DNA of 64,000 bases from contig DASYVJ010000086.1 in the NCBI GenBank assembly GCA_035937155.1, forward strand, positions 71,004 to 135,003, read 5' to 3'. Shown here piece by piece: positions 9,761 to 20,000 of the stretch (positions are counted from its first letter, which is position 1; each line of letters starts with the position of its first letter). Source of the stretch: Palsa-870 sp035937155. GTDB taxonomy: Bacteria > Chloroflexota > Dormibacteria > Dormibacterales > Dormibacteraceae. The position numbers and the translations under genes were made by a program. Below the pieces are notes generated by a model. The model did not search any database and had not been told where the DNA came from. It worked only from the letters and a program-made list of their open reading frames with translations.

Positions 9761-9848
9761 GTCAATCGAGCGATGAGACCGCCTGGCTAGCCCAACGGGG
9801 GGCGCAAACGGATGCCCGTTCAAAGTCTTTCCCGAGTAGTCTGCCGCC

Positions 9849-10526
9849 ATGAGCCCAAACCCGCCGCCCCCGCCGCAGGTCTCGCCCGACGGCAAGTTCT
9901 ACTGGGACGGCCAGCGGTGGGTGCCGATGCCAGCTCAGGCTGCCGCGCAGCCATTACCCGTTGCGCCATCACGAGAGCGGTACCCGCCCAGCCATTGGTT
10001 AATCGGCGGCCTCGGAATCGTCGGCGTGATCGTCTTCGCCTCGTTCTGCGCTGATTTGGGGGGTCGCTCCACCAGTTCGTCATTACCAGCAGCGGCAACG
10101 AGTGCAGGAAGCACACCGGTAACAACGAAATCAGCTGGATGCTCGCCGCAGCCATGTGCAAGCGCGTACAGCCTTACGGTCAGGATCAGCGGTCTCAATC
10201 CAACCGCGCCGGCGGGATTCTTCAAGCCCGAGGCTGGCAACCACTTTGTACTTATGCGGATGACGATGCGTAACGACGGCGGCCAAGACACGAAGCACAT
10301 AAGCCCAACCGACTTCAAGCTTCGCGATGCAGCGGGAGTTTCACATGACATCACGCTCTCGGACACGCCTGGCTGCGACTTTTGGTCGCCTGTCGACCTA
10401 GCGCCTGGGGCGACATATCGTCCTAAACCGCTGTGCTTTCAAGCCTCTGGCGATTCGAACGGCAATCTAACGCTTCTGTGGTCTCCAGACATCTTCAGTC
10501 CAACAGCCCAGATTCCGCTTCAGTAA
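9849..10526 (+). CDS. Membrane-anchored DUF4352-like protein with DUF2510-like start
   Basis: The 225 residues hold a Pro-rich start with FYWDGQRWVPM (about 17-27), one membrane helix (about 49-70), a Ser/Thr-rich linker and an extracytoplasmic domain (about 100-225). That domain has the strand pattern of DUF4352: H-F-V-L-M-R-M-T-M-R-N-D-G, then S-P-T-D-F-K-L-R-D. Two Cys pairs may form disulfides. Such proteins are exported and their role is unknown. TAGTCT (9837-9842) sits 6 nt before the ATG with no ribosome site, suggesting a leaderless start. Confidence 0.8.
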   Translation: MSPNPPPPPQVSPDGKFYWDGQRWVPMPAQAAAQPLPVAPSRERYPPSHWLIGGLGIVGVIVFASFCADLGGRSTSSSLPAAATSAGSTPVTTKSAGCSPQPCASAYSLTVRISGLNPTAPAGFFKPEAGNHFVLMRMTMRNDGGQDTKHISPTDFKLRDAAGVSHDITLSDTPGCDFWSPVDLAPGATYRPKPLCFQASGDSNGNLTLLWSPDIFSPTAQIPLQ

Positions 10527-10602
10527 TGGCGACGCTGGCGGCTGCTGGCGGGCTCCCTGAGATGAATTCCGAATGCGACTGGCACGTCATCATCAAGGGG
10601 TA

Positions 10603-10755
10603 ATGCGAACCGAAGCCGAGCTCGCAATCGCCTCCGTTGTCGAGGCCGAATGCCCACTCTGCAAAGTTGAGCTCCGCGTCCATGACGAGCGGACTTGCTG
10701 CCCTTGCTGCGGAGACAGTTACGTGGCTGGTCCAAATCGACTAGAGGTCAGGTAG
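10603..10755 (+). CDS. Small zinc-ribbon protein
   Basis: A 50-residue frame with two Cys pairs, CPLC and CPCC, spaced like a zinc ribbon, and a conserved-looking end (GDSY, PNRLEVR). An AAGGGG lies just before the ATG but is close. Similar short zinc-ribbon proteins are common as unknowns. The function cannot be given. Confidence 0.55.
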   Translation: MRTEAELAIASVVEAECPLCKVELRVHDERTCCPCCGDSYVAGPNRLEVR

Positions 10756-11080
10756 CGCACCGGCTCTGGGCAGAGGCGCCCCGATACTCCGGTCGGCCCT
10801 CCTGCGGTTTCTCGACGCTTACGCTCTTGCGGTCATCGGGCAGCTATCACCCGACGACGAATCAATCGTTGCGGCTGCCGTCAGTCAAGCGCCTGGTCAA
10901 ACGCCTGACTGGAAGGAGACTGTGCGACGTTCTGCGGGCCTGCCGGAAGGCATCGATGACCGAATTTGTAGGTTGTGGGACGCACAACCGAATGGCATGA
11001 GCACGATTGAATTCGTTCTCGCCGTCTCGGACGCCACCTCCGTACCGTTGATTGATCCGGTGACGGACGACGCCGAATAG
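10745..11080 (+). other. Open frame of 111 codons without a usable start codon
   Basis: The frame is open from just after TAG 10742-10744 to TAG 11078-11080. It reads like a real acidic protein (segments LLRFLDAYALAVIGQLSPDD, RRSAGLPEGIDDRI and MSTIEFVLAVSD). The first ATG is only about 27 codons from the end. CTG (within GCT CTG GGC) is the only upstream candidate. It may be a gene fragment, a frame continuing from the zinc-ribbon gene after a lost base, or a gene with a rare start. Nothing else was seen between 10756 and 11186. Confidence 0.35.
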
Positions 11081-11186
11081 CGAACCTATCCTTGTCGCCT
11101 CGGCATGAGTCTTGTCGTTTGAATCACGGTGTCAAGGTGCCTGCTACTGGTTGACCTGGGTTGGTCGACAGAGATCGAGGTTCGAC

Positions 11187-11891
11187 TTACCCCTGGATGC
11201 CCTGGATCGTTGGCGGTGGCGTTCGATGGCGGAGCCAATGAAAGGGCGCCTCGAGGATGAACAGCAGCGCAATCCCAAGCACCGCGGCTCCGGCTACGTA
11301 CCAGGGCCATGGGCCCATCAGATCGAATAGGCTCGCCGTGGGCGGTTTGCTGCGCAGGTACATGTAGTTGGCGCCCGTGACCGCGTCAACTGCGCCGACG
11401 AGCAACACATAAGCAATCGTGATCGCGATCACTCGGAGGACTGCGTTGCGTCGCGGCCACTGACGGAGGCCGACCACAAGAAACAGTGCCGCCGTAACGA
11501 TGGCTCCATGAGCCACGTAGTACTGGAAGAACGGAAAGCTTGGAAAGTGCTGCGGTAGATCTGGCGTGATCAGGGCCTGGAGCGTGCCGGCCAGTCCCCA
11601 GAAGTAGGTGACTTCGACCAGCAGCTGGTGGCGAAGCAGCAGGGCGAGCGCTGCGATGAAGATTGCCGCGTCACAAAGCTGAAGTGGAAAGGCGGTGGCG
11701 AGCTCCGATCGGCTCAGTCCGCTGGTTGCAAGGTAGATCCACCAGCCGACCTCGGCGCTCACCAGAACCGCGGCCAGGATGCGAGCGGCGGTCGTGGTCC
11801 ACGAGCCAGGCCACTGCCTTGCCGCAACGACCAAAGCGGTCGCTGCCACGACGATGGCAGCCACAGCAGCGAGGTGTTCAGTTGCGAGCAC
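11187..11891 (-). CDS. YwaF-type integral membrane protein (TIGR02206 family)
   Basis: About 234 residues with six or seven membrane helices. Family marks are visible in order: FPLQLCD, then FWGLAGTLQALITPDL, a helix after YYVAHGAIV, NYMYL and GPWPWYV. The role of the family is unknown. The start is taken as GTG 11891, because the longer frame would run into the divergent gene at 11910. The two genes are back to back with fewer than 20 bases between starts. Confidence 0.85.
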   Translation of the reverse strand: MLATEHLAAVAAIVVAATALVVAARQWPGSWTTTAARILAAVLVSAEVGWWIYLATSGLSRSELATAFPLQLCDAAIFIAALALLLRHQLLVEVTYFWGLAGTLQALITPDLPQHFPSFPFFQYYVAHGAIVTAALFLVVGLRQWPRRNAVLRVIAITIAYVLLVGAVDAVTGANYMYLRSKPPTASLFDLMGPWPWYVAGAAVLGIALLFILEAPFHWLRHRTPPPTIQGIQG

Positions 11892-11909
11892 GCCGCATAC
11901 TAAGCCGCC

Positions 11910-12848
11910 GTGAGCAAGCCGCGGCCGTTCCGGTTTGGCGTCGAGGAGCATCGCGCTGAAGACGGCAATGGTTGGCGCGAGAGAGCGCGCCTCATCGAGT
12001 CGCTGGGGTACTCGACGCTTTACTTACCGGATCATTTCGGCGACCAACTGGGCCCCATCGCTGGTCTCATGTCGGCGGCCGACGCGACCACCACGCTCAG
12101 GGTCGGATCGCTCGTGTTCGACAACGACTACCGGCACCCGGCAGTGGTTGCCAAGGAGGCGGTGACCCTCGACCTCCTATCCGATGGCCGCCTGGACTTC
12201 GGTCTCGGCGCCGGCTGGCTGGCCTCGGACTACGAACAAACCGGCATTCCATTGGATCCGCCCGCGACACGGATCGAACGCATGGCTGAGGGGCTCGAGA
12301 TCATCAAGGCGTTCTTCGCCGGCGGCAGCGTCTCTTTCCACGGCAAGCACTACAACGTGGACGGCCTCGAGGCGGCGCCGAGACCGGCGCAGAAGCCGCA
12401 TCCGCCGATCATCATCGGAGGGGGCGGCCGCCGCATGCTGATGTTGGCCGCGCGGGAGGCGAACATCGTCAGCGTCAACTACAAGCTGACCGAGGGACGG
12501 GTCAGCCGCACCCTGATCCGGACCGGCATGGCGGAAGCGACCGACGAAAAGTTGGGCTGGGTCAAAGAGGCAGCCGGGGCTCGGTTTCCGGAGATCGAGC
12601 TGATGGGCACCATATTCGTCGCCAATGTGACCGACGATCGAGACTCTGTCGCGGCGGCTATGGCGGCGGGCTTTGAGACCGAGCCGCGCGATGTCCTTGA
12701 GATGCCGCACTTCCTGATCGGGACCATCGAGCAGATGATCGAAGACCTGCGGGTTCGACGTGAACGGTTTGGCATCTCCTATTTTGTTGTGCCCGACTCG
12801 GCTGCCGAGTCGCTGGCGCCGGTCGTCAAGCGTCTGACAGGAACCTGA
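11910..12848 (+). CDS. LLM-class F420-dependent oxidoreductase (TIGR03621-like)
   Basis: A 312-residue luciferase-like (bacterial LLM) TIM-barrel flavin/F420 enzyme. Typical segments are GYSTLYLPDHFGDQLGP, the non-prolyl region before V-V-A-K-E-A-V-T-L-D, DLLSDGRLDFGLGAGW, and PPIIIGGGGRRML. These match the MSMEG_2516-type subgroup, for which F420 is the expected cofactor. The substrate is unknown. It starts at GTG 11910, 8 nt after a -10-like CATACT, so it may be leaderless. Confidence 0.88.
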   Translation: MSKPRPFRFGVEEHRAEDGNGWRERARLIESLGYSTLYLPDHFGDQLGPIAGLMSAADATTTLRVGSLVFDNDYRHPAVVAKEAVTLDLLSDGRLDFGLGAGWLASDYEQTGIPLDPPATRIERMAEGLEIIKAFFAGGSVSFHGKHYNVDGLEAAPRPAQKPHPPIIIGGGGRRMLMLAAREANIVSVNYKLTEGRVSRTLIRTGMAEATDEKLGWVKEAAGARFPEIELMGTIFVANVTDDRDSVAAAMAAGFETEPRDVLEMPHFLIGTIEQMIEDLRVRRERFGISYFVVPDSAAESLAPVVKRLTGT

Positions 12849-12872
12849 GGTCCTCCTGTAGATTTGGTGGCG

Positions 12873-14468
<1,596 letters not shown>

Positions 14469-14546
14469 CGGCGGCGCCTTAACAGGCTGGGTTGCAAGGC
14501 CGCTTGCCCGGCCCTAAATTCAGCCGCAGTTGGTGCGTCAGGAGCT

Positions 14547-14591
14547 GGGGGCAATCAGTAAGTCCCATCCTTATCGCCGCTTGCGCGCAGG
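14547..14591 (-). repeat. Dispersed intergenic repeat, copy A
   Basis: On the minus strand this 45-nt stretch matches 55551-55596 with one substitution and one single-base length difference. It lies just downstream of malate synthase. The rest of 14469-14643 holds no gene that I can see. Confidence 0.75.
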
Positions 14592-14643
14592 GGGCTCCGA
14601 TAGAGGGAGGGCCCGCCACAGGAGGGCTGATCGGGGGCGGGGG

Positions 14644-14946
14644 CTAGGGGCCGACCCTGGGGGTCGCCGGCGGCTTGCCGGGCAGCCGGCGCCACTGACG
14701 GGGCCCGACGCCGTTGTTCGGGTTGCCTGGCACGAACGCGACCGCCGACGGCTTGACCATGCAATTGTCCTTCCGCACGACGCTTCGCTCTCCGCCTTCC
14801 TGGTGCTCGATCACGACCGTCCGCTCGAGCACCGCTCGCACGCGGACCTGTTTGCCATCGACCATGGCGTTGAAGCCGCCGCTGACTTCGTGATTGAGGG
14901 GTGGGACGATGCTTGCCAGAGAAACGAGATCAACGATCTTGCTCAT
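14644..14946 (-). CDS. Small hypothetical protein, paralogue of 15093-15431
   Basis: A 100-residue basic protein from ATG 14946. Its middle, with V-D-G-K-Q-V-R-V-R-A-V-L-E-R-T-V-V-I-E, matches the middle of the next minus-strand gene upstream (V-D-G-R-R-V-W-V-T-A-V-L-E-R-T-A-V-V-E), and both continue with a conserved M-V-(K/N)-P. The shared part looks like a small beta-barrel. It is separated from its paralogue by a terminator and a 17-bp inverted repeat (14972-14988), so it probably has its own promoter. Function unknown. Confidence 0.65.
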   Translation of the reverse strand: MSKIVDLVSLASIVPPLNHEVSGGFNAMVDGKQVRVRAVLERTVVIEHQEGGERSVVRKDNCMVKPSAVAFVPGNPNNGVGPRQWRRLPGKPPATPRVGP

Positions 14947-14990
14947 ATAGTGGCTTCCCTCGGGCTTGGTAGGCGGTTTCAAACCGCCGA

Positions 14991-15020
14991 AATAAAAAAG
15001 CGCCGAACGATGTTCGGCGG
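14991..15020 (-). terminator. Rho-independent terminator of the lip/DedA operon
   Basis: The perfect 8-bp stem CGCCGAAC/GTTCGGCG (15001-15008 and 15012-15019) is followed on the minus strand by a six-T run (complement of 14994-14999). It lies just past the end of the 15093-15431 gene. Confidence 0.85.
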
Positions 15021-15092
15021 AAGCTAATTTTACCAGAAGCCCGCCTACATACCGATCGTAAAGCGAGTCTACGCGGGGTGAGGCGGCGGCCG

Positions 15093-15431
15093 CTAGGCGG
15101 CTGAGCTGTGCTCCTGCATGCGGAGCTGCCGTGCAGCCTCACGCCCGCGGCGTGCAGCTTCCTTGCTCGCCAGGTGGCGAACACGCAGATGCGTAGGGTT
15201 GACCATCAGGCGCTGGCGGTTGACCAGGACCTTCGGCTCCCCGGGAGCGGGTTCGACCACAGCCGTGCGCTCGAGCACTGCGGTCACCCAGACCCGGCGC
15301 CCGTCCACCTCGGCTTCGAAGTCGGGGAGGATCTCGTCGTCTTCGTCCATCGAGACGCTGTCAAGCCGCACCAGCTCACCGCGGGTGCTCGACGGGATCT
15401 CGATGTTCTTTCGGTTTGAAGCCATGCTCAT
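15093..15431 (-). CDS. Small hypothetical protein, paralogue of 14644-14946
   Basis: About 112 residues from ATG 15431 (or ATG 15425). An acidic lead-in (MDEDDEILPDFE) precedes the shared segment V-D-G-R-R-V-W-V-T-A-V-L-E-R-T-A-V-V-E, followed by an Arg/Ala-rich basic tail. It overlaps the 3' end of the DedA gene by about 55 nt, so it is probably the last gene of that operon. A terminator follows. Confidence 0.65.
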   Translation of the reverse strand: MSMASNRKNIEIPSSTRGELVRLDSVSMDEDDEILPDFEAEVDGRRVWVTAVLERTAVVEPAPGEPKVLVNRQRLMVNPTHLRVRHLASKEAARRGREAARQLRMQEHSSAA

Positions 15432-16083
15432 ATGCGAGATACCCGATCGCGAGCAGGATGAAACCCGTAACCAGCCACGGAAGCAGGTGCGCCGGGAACA
15501 AGCCAAACATGACTCGAGCTCGCGGCCCCAGCCGGCGTCCCAATTCGAGGAAGATGAAGGCCCAGATCGAGGCGGAGACAAGAACGCACGGAATAAATAC
15601 CTTGTAGGGGACCCCAAGTATTCCAGACAGGGCGGAAAGCACGATCCGCATGCCCGGGATGTGCCGGCCGACGATGATGGCCAAGGGCCCCCACCGCTTG
15701 AAGATCCGTTCGGCGAGGAGCATCCGCTCGTCGGTAATACCGATATATCGGCCGAAACGCTTAATGAACGGCCGGCCGTACCGCCTGCTGATGGTCAGGT
15801 TGCAGGCGCTCCCCAGGACCGCACCGCCTACTACGGCGAGATAAGCCATCGGGTAGGGGATGGCGCCGGTCGTCGTCAGGTAGCCGCCGTAGAGAATGGC
15901 CACGTCGCCAGGCGCCGGCAGAGGCACGCCGAGCTCTTCGAAGAAGATGACGAAGAAAAGGCCGCCGGTCTGGTGATCCAGGACGAAAAGGCGAACAGCC
16001 CGCGTCAGCGGACGCCACCAGCTTGGCTCGCGCAGCCAGTCGGGTAGCTCGAACGCCGCGAACGAGGCCAGCGCCTGTAGCAA
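15376..16083 (-). CDS. DedA family membrane protein
   Basis: A 235-residue SNARE-associated/DedA (VTT) protein with about five membrane segments. Family marks are FFEELGVPLPAPGDVAILYG, GAVLGSACNLTISRRYG and the R-H-I-P-G-M-R segment near the second half. DedA proteins act in undecaprenyl-phosphate or phospholipid translocation. TTG 16083 is taken as start, 19 nt after the lipB stop. The open frame extends further upstream but only as a shadow of lipB. Confidence 0.88.
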   Translation of the reverse strand: MLQALASFAAFELPDWLREPSWWRPLTRAVRLFVLDHQTGGLFFVIFFEELGVPLPAPGDVAILYGGYLTTTGAIPYPMAYLAVVGGAVLGSACNLTISRRYGRPFIKRFGRYIGITDERMLLAERIFKRWGPLAIIVGRHIPGMRIVLSALSGILGVPYKVFIPCVLVSASIWAFIFLELGRRLGPRARVMFGLFPAHLLPWLVTGFILLAIGYLAYEHGFKPKEHRDPVEHPR

Positions 16084-16102
16084 GCCGGCCAGCCTTACGC
16101 CG

Positions 16103-16798
16103 TCAGCGTGCCGGTGTCGGCAGAACCTTCTGGGCGGAACCCCACTCGAGCTTGGCGCCGAAGACATCGGAGAAATGCTCCGCATACGCTCGGGCTGCGG
16201 CCGCTGTCTCGACCTGCTCACCGGTGACCGACTTCACCGAGGTCGGCCGCTTGTCGGCATGCCCGCAAGGGATGATGCCGTCGAAATACGCGAGGTCGGT
16301 CGTGAGGTTGAGGGCAAACCCGTGACTCACGATCGAGCGGTTCAGCTTGATCCCGATGGCGGCCAGCTTCTCGCCTCCTGTCCACACGCCCGTGAGGCCT
16401 GGCTCGCCCGGCTGTGAATCGATGCCCAGGTCGTGCAGGTAATCGATCAGCGAGCGTTCGAGCCGCTCGAGGTACTGCGGGATCGTCAACCCGAATTGCG
16501 CCAGGTCGAGGACCGGGTACCCGACCAGCTGGCCCGGGCCGTGATAAGTCGCTTCGCCGCCGCGGTCGGACCAGATGACCTCGACGTGTCGCCGCGCTCG
16601 TTCCGTTTCATCCCAAAGGAGGTGATCGGGCTGGGCGGCCTTGCCCATGGTGAAGACGTGCGGGTGCTCGAGAAGAAGCAGCGTGGCGGGCTCATGGCCG
16701 TCGCGCACGGCGGAGACGAGCTCCGCCTGCATGTCCCAGGCCTCCCGGTAGGGAGTGCTACCCAGCCAGCAGGCTCTTACGGGCTGGAACTTGTTCAT
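16103..16798 (-). CDS. lipB: Octanoyl-[ACP]:protein octanoyltransferase LipB
   Basis: Moves octanoate from ACP to lipoyl domains, the first step of lipoate synthesis. The 231-residue protein has the family blocks RGGEATYHGPGQLVGYP, GGEKLAAIGIK (catalytic Lys) and IIPCGHADKRPTS (catalytic Cys near residue 177). ATG 16798 lies inside the 3' end of lipA, so the pair is translationally coupled. The lipA/lipB pair follows the E2 gene that carries the lipoyl domain. Confidence 0.96.
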   Translation of the reverse strand: MNKFQPVRACWLGSTPYREAWDMQAELVSAVRDGHEPATLLLLEHPHVFTMGKAAQPDHLLWDETERARRHVEVIWSDRGGEATYHGPGQLVGYPVLDLAQFGLTIPQYLERLERSLIDYLHDLGIDSQPGEPGLTGVWTGGEKLAAIGIKLNRSIVSHGFALNLTTDLAYFDGIIPCGHADKRPTSVKSVTGEQVETAAAARAYAEHFSDVFGAKLEWGSAQKVLPTPAR

Positions 16799-17651
16799 CG
16801 GCATGGTATGAGGAGCGGACCAGCGGACCGGCTTCGACGTGGCCGAATCCCATCCCGAGCGCCTGCTCTTTCAAGCGGGCGAACTCTTCCGGGCGGTAGT
16901 AGCGGACAACCTCGGCGTGCTTCTTTGACGGCCGCAGGTACTGGCCAACCGTCAGCACGTCGATGTTGTGCTCGCGCATGTTGCGAAAGACGTCGAGGAG
17001 CTCGTCTTCGGTTTCGCCCAACCCCACCATCAGGCCCGACTTGGTCACTATGTGCGGCGCGGTCGATTTCACGTGGCGGAGGAGGGCCAGGCTGTTGGCA
17101 TAAACAGCCTTCGGCCGGATCCGCGAATAGAGGCGCGGCACCGTCTCGGTGTTGTGGTTGAAGATGTCCGGCCCAGCCTCGACAACAATCTGAACGGACT
17201 CCAGGTCGCCCTGGAAGTCGGGCGTCAGGACTTCGATCGTCGTCCCGGGGCTGCGGCGCCGGATCGCGCGAATCGTCTGCGCGAAGATGCCGGCGCCGCC
17301 GTCCCTCAGATCATCTCGGTCGACCGAGGTGATGACCGCGTGCTTCAGCCCGAGTTCGGCGACCGATTCGGCGACCCGCAGAGGTTCGCCGAGGTCGAGC
17401 TCTGTCGGCCGGCCGGATGTCACGGCGCAGAAGCGGCATGCGCGCGTGCAAACGTCGCCAAGGATCATGAACGTGGCCGTCCTGCGGTTCCAGCAGTCGA
17501 AGATGTTCGGGCACCGCGCCTCTTCGCAAACAGTGTGCAGGCGCCCGCTGCGCACCATCTGCTTGAGGTCTTTGAAGTTCTCGCCTTCCGTGACCCGCAC
17601 TCGAATCCAGTCGGGGATTGGGCTCAGGCTCAGAGGCTGGGGACTGCTCAC
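16758..17651 (-). CDS. lipA: Lipoyl synthase LipA
   Basis: Radical-SAM enzyme that inserts two sulfurs into the octanoyl chain. The 297-residue sequence shows both cluster motifs: C42-x4-C47-x5-C53 for the auxiliary [4Fe-4S] cluster and C68-x3-C72-x2-C75 for the radical-SAM cluster. The C-terminal RSSYHADE serine ligand motif is also present. Its ATG overlaps the E2 gene end by 4 nt, so E2, lipA and lipB form one operon. Confidence 0.97.
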   Translation of the reverse strand: MSSPQPLSLSPIPDWIRVRVTEGENFKDLKQMVRSGRLHTVCEEARCPNIFDCWNRRTATFMILGDVCTRACRFCAVTSGRPTELDLGEPLRVAESVAELGLKHAVITSVDRDDLRDGGAGIFAQTIRAIRRRSPGTTIEVLTPDFQGDLESVQIVVEAGPDIFNHNTETVPRLYSRIRPKAVYANSLALLRHVKSTAPHIVTKSGLMVGLGETEDELLDVFRNMREHNIDVLTVGQYLRPSKKHAEVVRYYRPEEFARLKEQALGMGFGHVEAGPLVRSSYHADEQVPARKSLLAG

Positions 17652-18970
17652 AGGCGGATGCTACCGGGGGTCCACTCTTCGAGTCGTTTCTTGATGCTGC
17701 CGAGGAACTGGCCGGCCATCATCCCGTCGATGATTCGATGGTCGAAGCTCAGGCACATGTTCATCATGTGGCGGACCGCGATCGCGTCGGCGATTATGAC
17801 TGGCCTCTTGACGATGGATTCGGTCGTGAGGATCGCGGCCTGCGGTTGGTTGATGATGGGCTGGCTGGCGACCGAGCCGGTCGAGCCGGTGTTGTTCAAC
17901 GTGAAGGTGCCGCCCTGCACGTCCTCCGGCTTGAGGTGCTTGTTGCGGGCACGCTCGATCAGGTCGTTGAGCCCTCGGACCAGGTCGGTGAACCCGAGCT
18001 GATCGGCGTCCTTGAGCACCGGGACGATGAGCCCGTCGGGGATCGAGACGGCGACACCCATATTTATGTAGCGCTTGAGGACGACGCCGTCGTCAGTCCA
18101 GGTCGAGTTGAGCCACGGGTACTCCTTTATCGCCTCGCAGACGATCTGCACCACGAAGGGCAGGTACGTCAGGGCCGCTCCGTGACGTGCCTTGAAGCTG
18201 TCTTTCTCGGCGTCACGGTAGCGGACAAGATTCGTCACGTCGATCTCTTGCAGGGTCCATGCATGCGGAGATGTGGCGAGGCTGCGCACCATGTGCTCGG
18301 CGATCGAGCGGCGCATCACGCTCAGCTTCACGAGCTCTTCGCGAGCGCCGTCGACTCGCGCCGGCGCCGGCTTGGCTGGGGCGGGAGCCTGCGCTGCGGC
18401 GGTTGCAGCAGGTGCTGCCGGCGCGGGCCGGCCGGTTCCCACCGCCGCCAGGACGTCGTCGCGGGTGACCCGCCCGCCCATCCCGGAGCCGCGCAGACCC
18501 GCCGCATCGATGCCGTGCTCGGCCGCCAGCTTGCGCACTGCAGGTGACAGGCGTGGCCGATCGGCATTGCCATCGTCGCTTGGCGCGGCAACCGCAGGCT
18601 CGGGCGGAACCTCCGTTTGAGCTACACCGGTGGCGATCGTCGGCGTGGCAGGAGGCGCGGCCGCCGCAGGCGCTGCACCAGTGGCGGTCGTCGGAGTGGC
18701 AGGAGGCGCGGCCGCCGCAGGCGCTGCACCGGCGACCTCGATCTGTGCGATCACCGCGCCCACGCGCACGGTCTCACCCTCGGGGACCGAGATCTTGACC
18801 AATGTGCCTTCAAAGGGCGACGGGATCTCGGCGTTGACCTTGTCGGTCACCACCCCCACGAGGGGCTCGTCGCGCTTCACGAAGTCACCCTCGTGCTTGA
18901 GCCACTTATCGACAGTGCCCTCGGTGACCGACTCGCCGAGCTGGGGCATCTTGATCTGGGCGAGGCCCAT
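17648..18970 (-). CDS. 2-oxoacid dehydrogenase E2 (dihydrolipoyl acyltransferase)
   Basis: A 440-residue E2 with one lipoyl domain (about 1-78, lipoyl Lys44 in TDKVNAE), an Ala/Pro linker, a peripheral-subunit binding domain (about 138-175) and a catalytic domain (from about 205) with the active-site motif DHRIIDG. The linker holds two near-identical 17-residue blocks (about 81-97 and 98-114). Whether it serves pyruvate, 2-oxoglutarate or branched-chain acids cannot be told, since no E1 or E3 is in the window. TACACT lies 9 nt before the ATG on the minus strand, suggesting a leaderless start of the operon. Confidence 0.93.
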   Translation of the reverse strand: MGLAQIKMPQLGESVTEGTVDKWLKHEGDFVKRDEPLVGVVTDKVNAEIPSPFEGTLVKISVPEGETVRVGAVIAQIEVAGAAPAAAAPPATPTTATGAAPAAAAPPATPTIATGVAQTEVPPEPAVAAPSDDGNADRPRLSPAVRKLAAEHGIDAAGLRGSGMGGRVTRDDVLAAVGTGRPAPAAPAATAAAQAPAPAKPAPARVDGAREELVKLSVMRRSIAEHMVRSLATSPHAWTLQEIDVTNLVRYRDAEKDSFKARHGAALTYLPFVVQIVCEAIKEYPWLNSTWTDDGVVLKRYINMGVAVSIPDGLIVPVLKDADQLGFTDLVRGLNDLIERARNKHLKPEDVQGGTFTLNNTGSTGSVASQPIINQPQAAILTTESIVKRPVIIADAIAVRHMMNMCLSFDHRIIDGMMAGQFLGSIKKRLEEWTPGSIRL

Positions 18971-19042
18971 ATGGAGTCGAGTGTAGCGGCCCCTACATTC
19001 GGCTGGCTAGACTCGGTAAGTCGATCGCCGTATACCTCCGTC

Positions 19043-19507
19043 ATGACACCGACCGACGGCGCAGGCGGCGAGGCCTTTTTCAATCGCCCCGGTATAGCCG
19101 TCGTGAGTTGGGAAGCGGCCTCCAGGGCTGTTTACATTGAGTGGCAAGGCTGGGCGACTCCGGACGAGTTCGCCGCGGCCCTTGATTCTGGAGTTGCCAC
19201 CCTGATCGCGCACCACAGCACGCTCTGGCTGGCTGACTGTCGCGGCATGAAGACAATCCAGCAGTCGGACCAGGAGTGGCTCGATAAACACTGGTTTCCG
19301 CGCGTTCTCGCGGCAGGATTGAAGCGGATGGCTCTCGTGATCCCGATCAGCGGCCTGGCCAAGATGAACCTCGAGGAAATCATGGGTAAGGTTCCGAACA
19401 CCGATCTGGAAGTCGGGTTTTTCGCCACGGTCGCCGAGGCCAGGACATGGCTGACGGCGCGACCCACCAGCACGCCTAGCGGCCTGACGGCAATCCCGGT
19501 TTCTTAG
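19043..19507 (+). CDS. STAS/SEC14-type (SpoIIAA-like) domain protein
   Basis: A 154-residue soluble protein. The strand-helix pattern Y-I-E-W-Q-G-W, L-W-L-A-D-C-R-G-M, W-L-D-K-H-W-F-P-R-V-L-A-A-G and E-V-G-F-F-A-T-V-A-E-A-R-T-W-L fits the STAS/SEC14-like (PF11964-type) fold. The role of such lone domains is unclear. TATACC (19031-19036) lies 6 nt before the ATG, and no ribosome site is visible. Confidence 0.65.
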   Translation: MTPTDGAGGEAFFNRPGIAVVSWEAASRAVYIEWQGWATPDEFAAALDSGVATLIAHHSTLWLADCRGMKTIQQSDQEWLDKHWFPRVLAAGLKRMALVIPISGLAKMNLEEIMGKVPNTDLEVGFFATVAEARTWLTARPTSTPSGLTAIPVS

Positions 19508-19621
19508 GCGCGGCTTGATCACGCCTCAGGTGCACGAAGTTCTTGTCGATGAGCCGTGGGTGGCCGGCACGTAGAGATCGGTTCCCATGGGATTCCAAGG
19601 TTCGCCTGTTAAGTTCGGCTC

Positions 19622-19897
19622 GTGCCCGGTCAGCCGAACATCCTCGTCGAGCAGCGCAACGATGGCCTTCAGAAATTACGCGACCTGACGATTGCCAGCT
19701 TCTGTTGGGCACTCGGTTTGCTCGCGGTGTTCTCCGTCATCGCGGCGGTGACCATCCCGGGTCAGAGCACCACTGCTTCCAACAGCGCGACGAGCCCAGT
19801 CACGGACACTGGTCAGCTCCAGGGCCCGGTCGATGGATCGTTTCAACCTGCCGGCGGCGGCGGGGCGCCGCTTGTCGTATCCGGCGGTTCGAGATAG
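19622..19897 (+). CDS. Small single-pass membrane protein
   Basis: 91 residues from GTG 19622: a charged cytosolic start, one helix (about 25-45), then a Ser/Thr/Gly-rich exported tail. No family is recognised. TAAGTT (19610-19615) precedes the GTG by 6 nt. Confidence 0.55.
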   Translation: MPGQPNILVEQRNDGLQKLRDLTIASFCWALGLLAVFSVIAAVTIPGQSTTASNSATSPVTDTGQLQGPVDGSFQPAGGGGAPLVVSGGSR

Positions 19898-20000
19898 TCC
19901 CCCAAACCAGTTTCCTTTCTCTCTATGCCTTTTGTGGGCTCTCAGCCACTCGACGACTGCCGTGACCTGGGCGCAACCCCCGCACACCCTCTAGTGTCGT

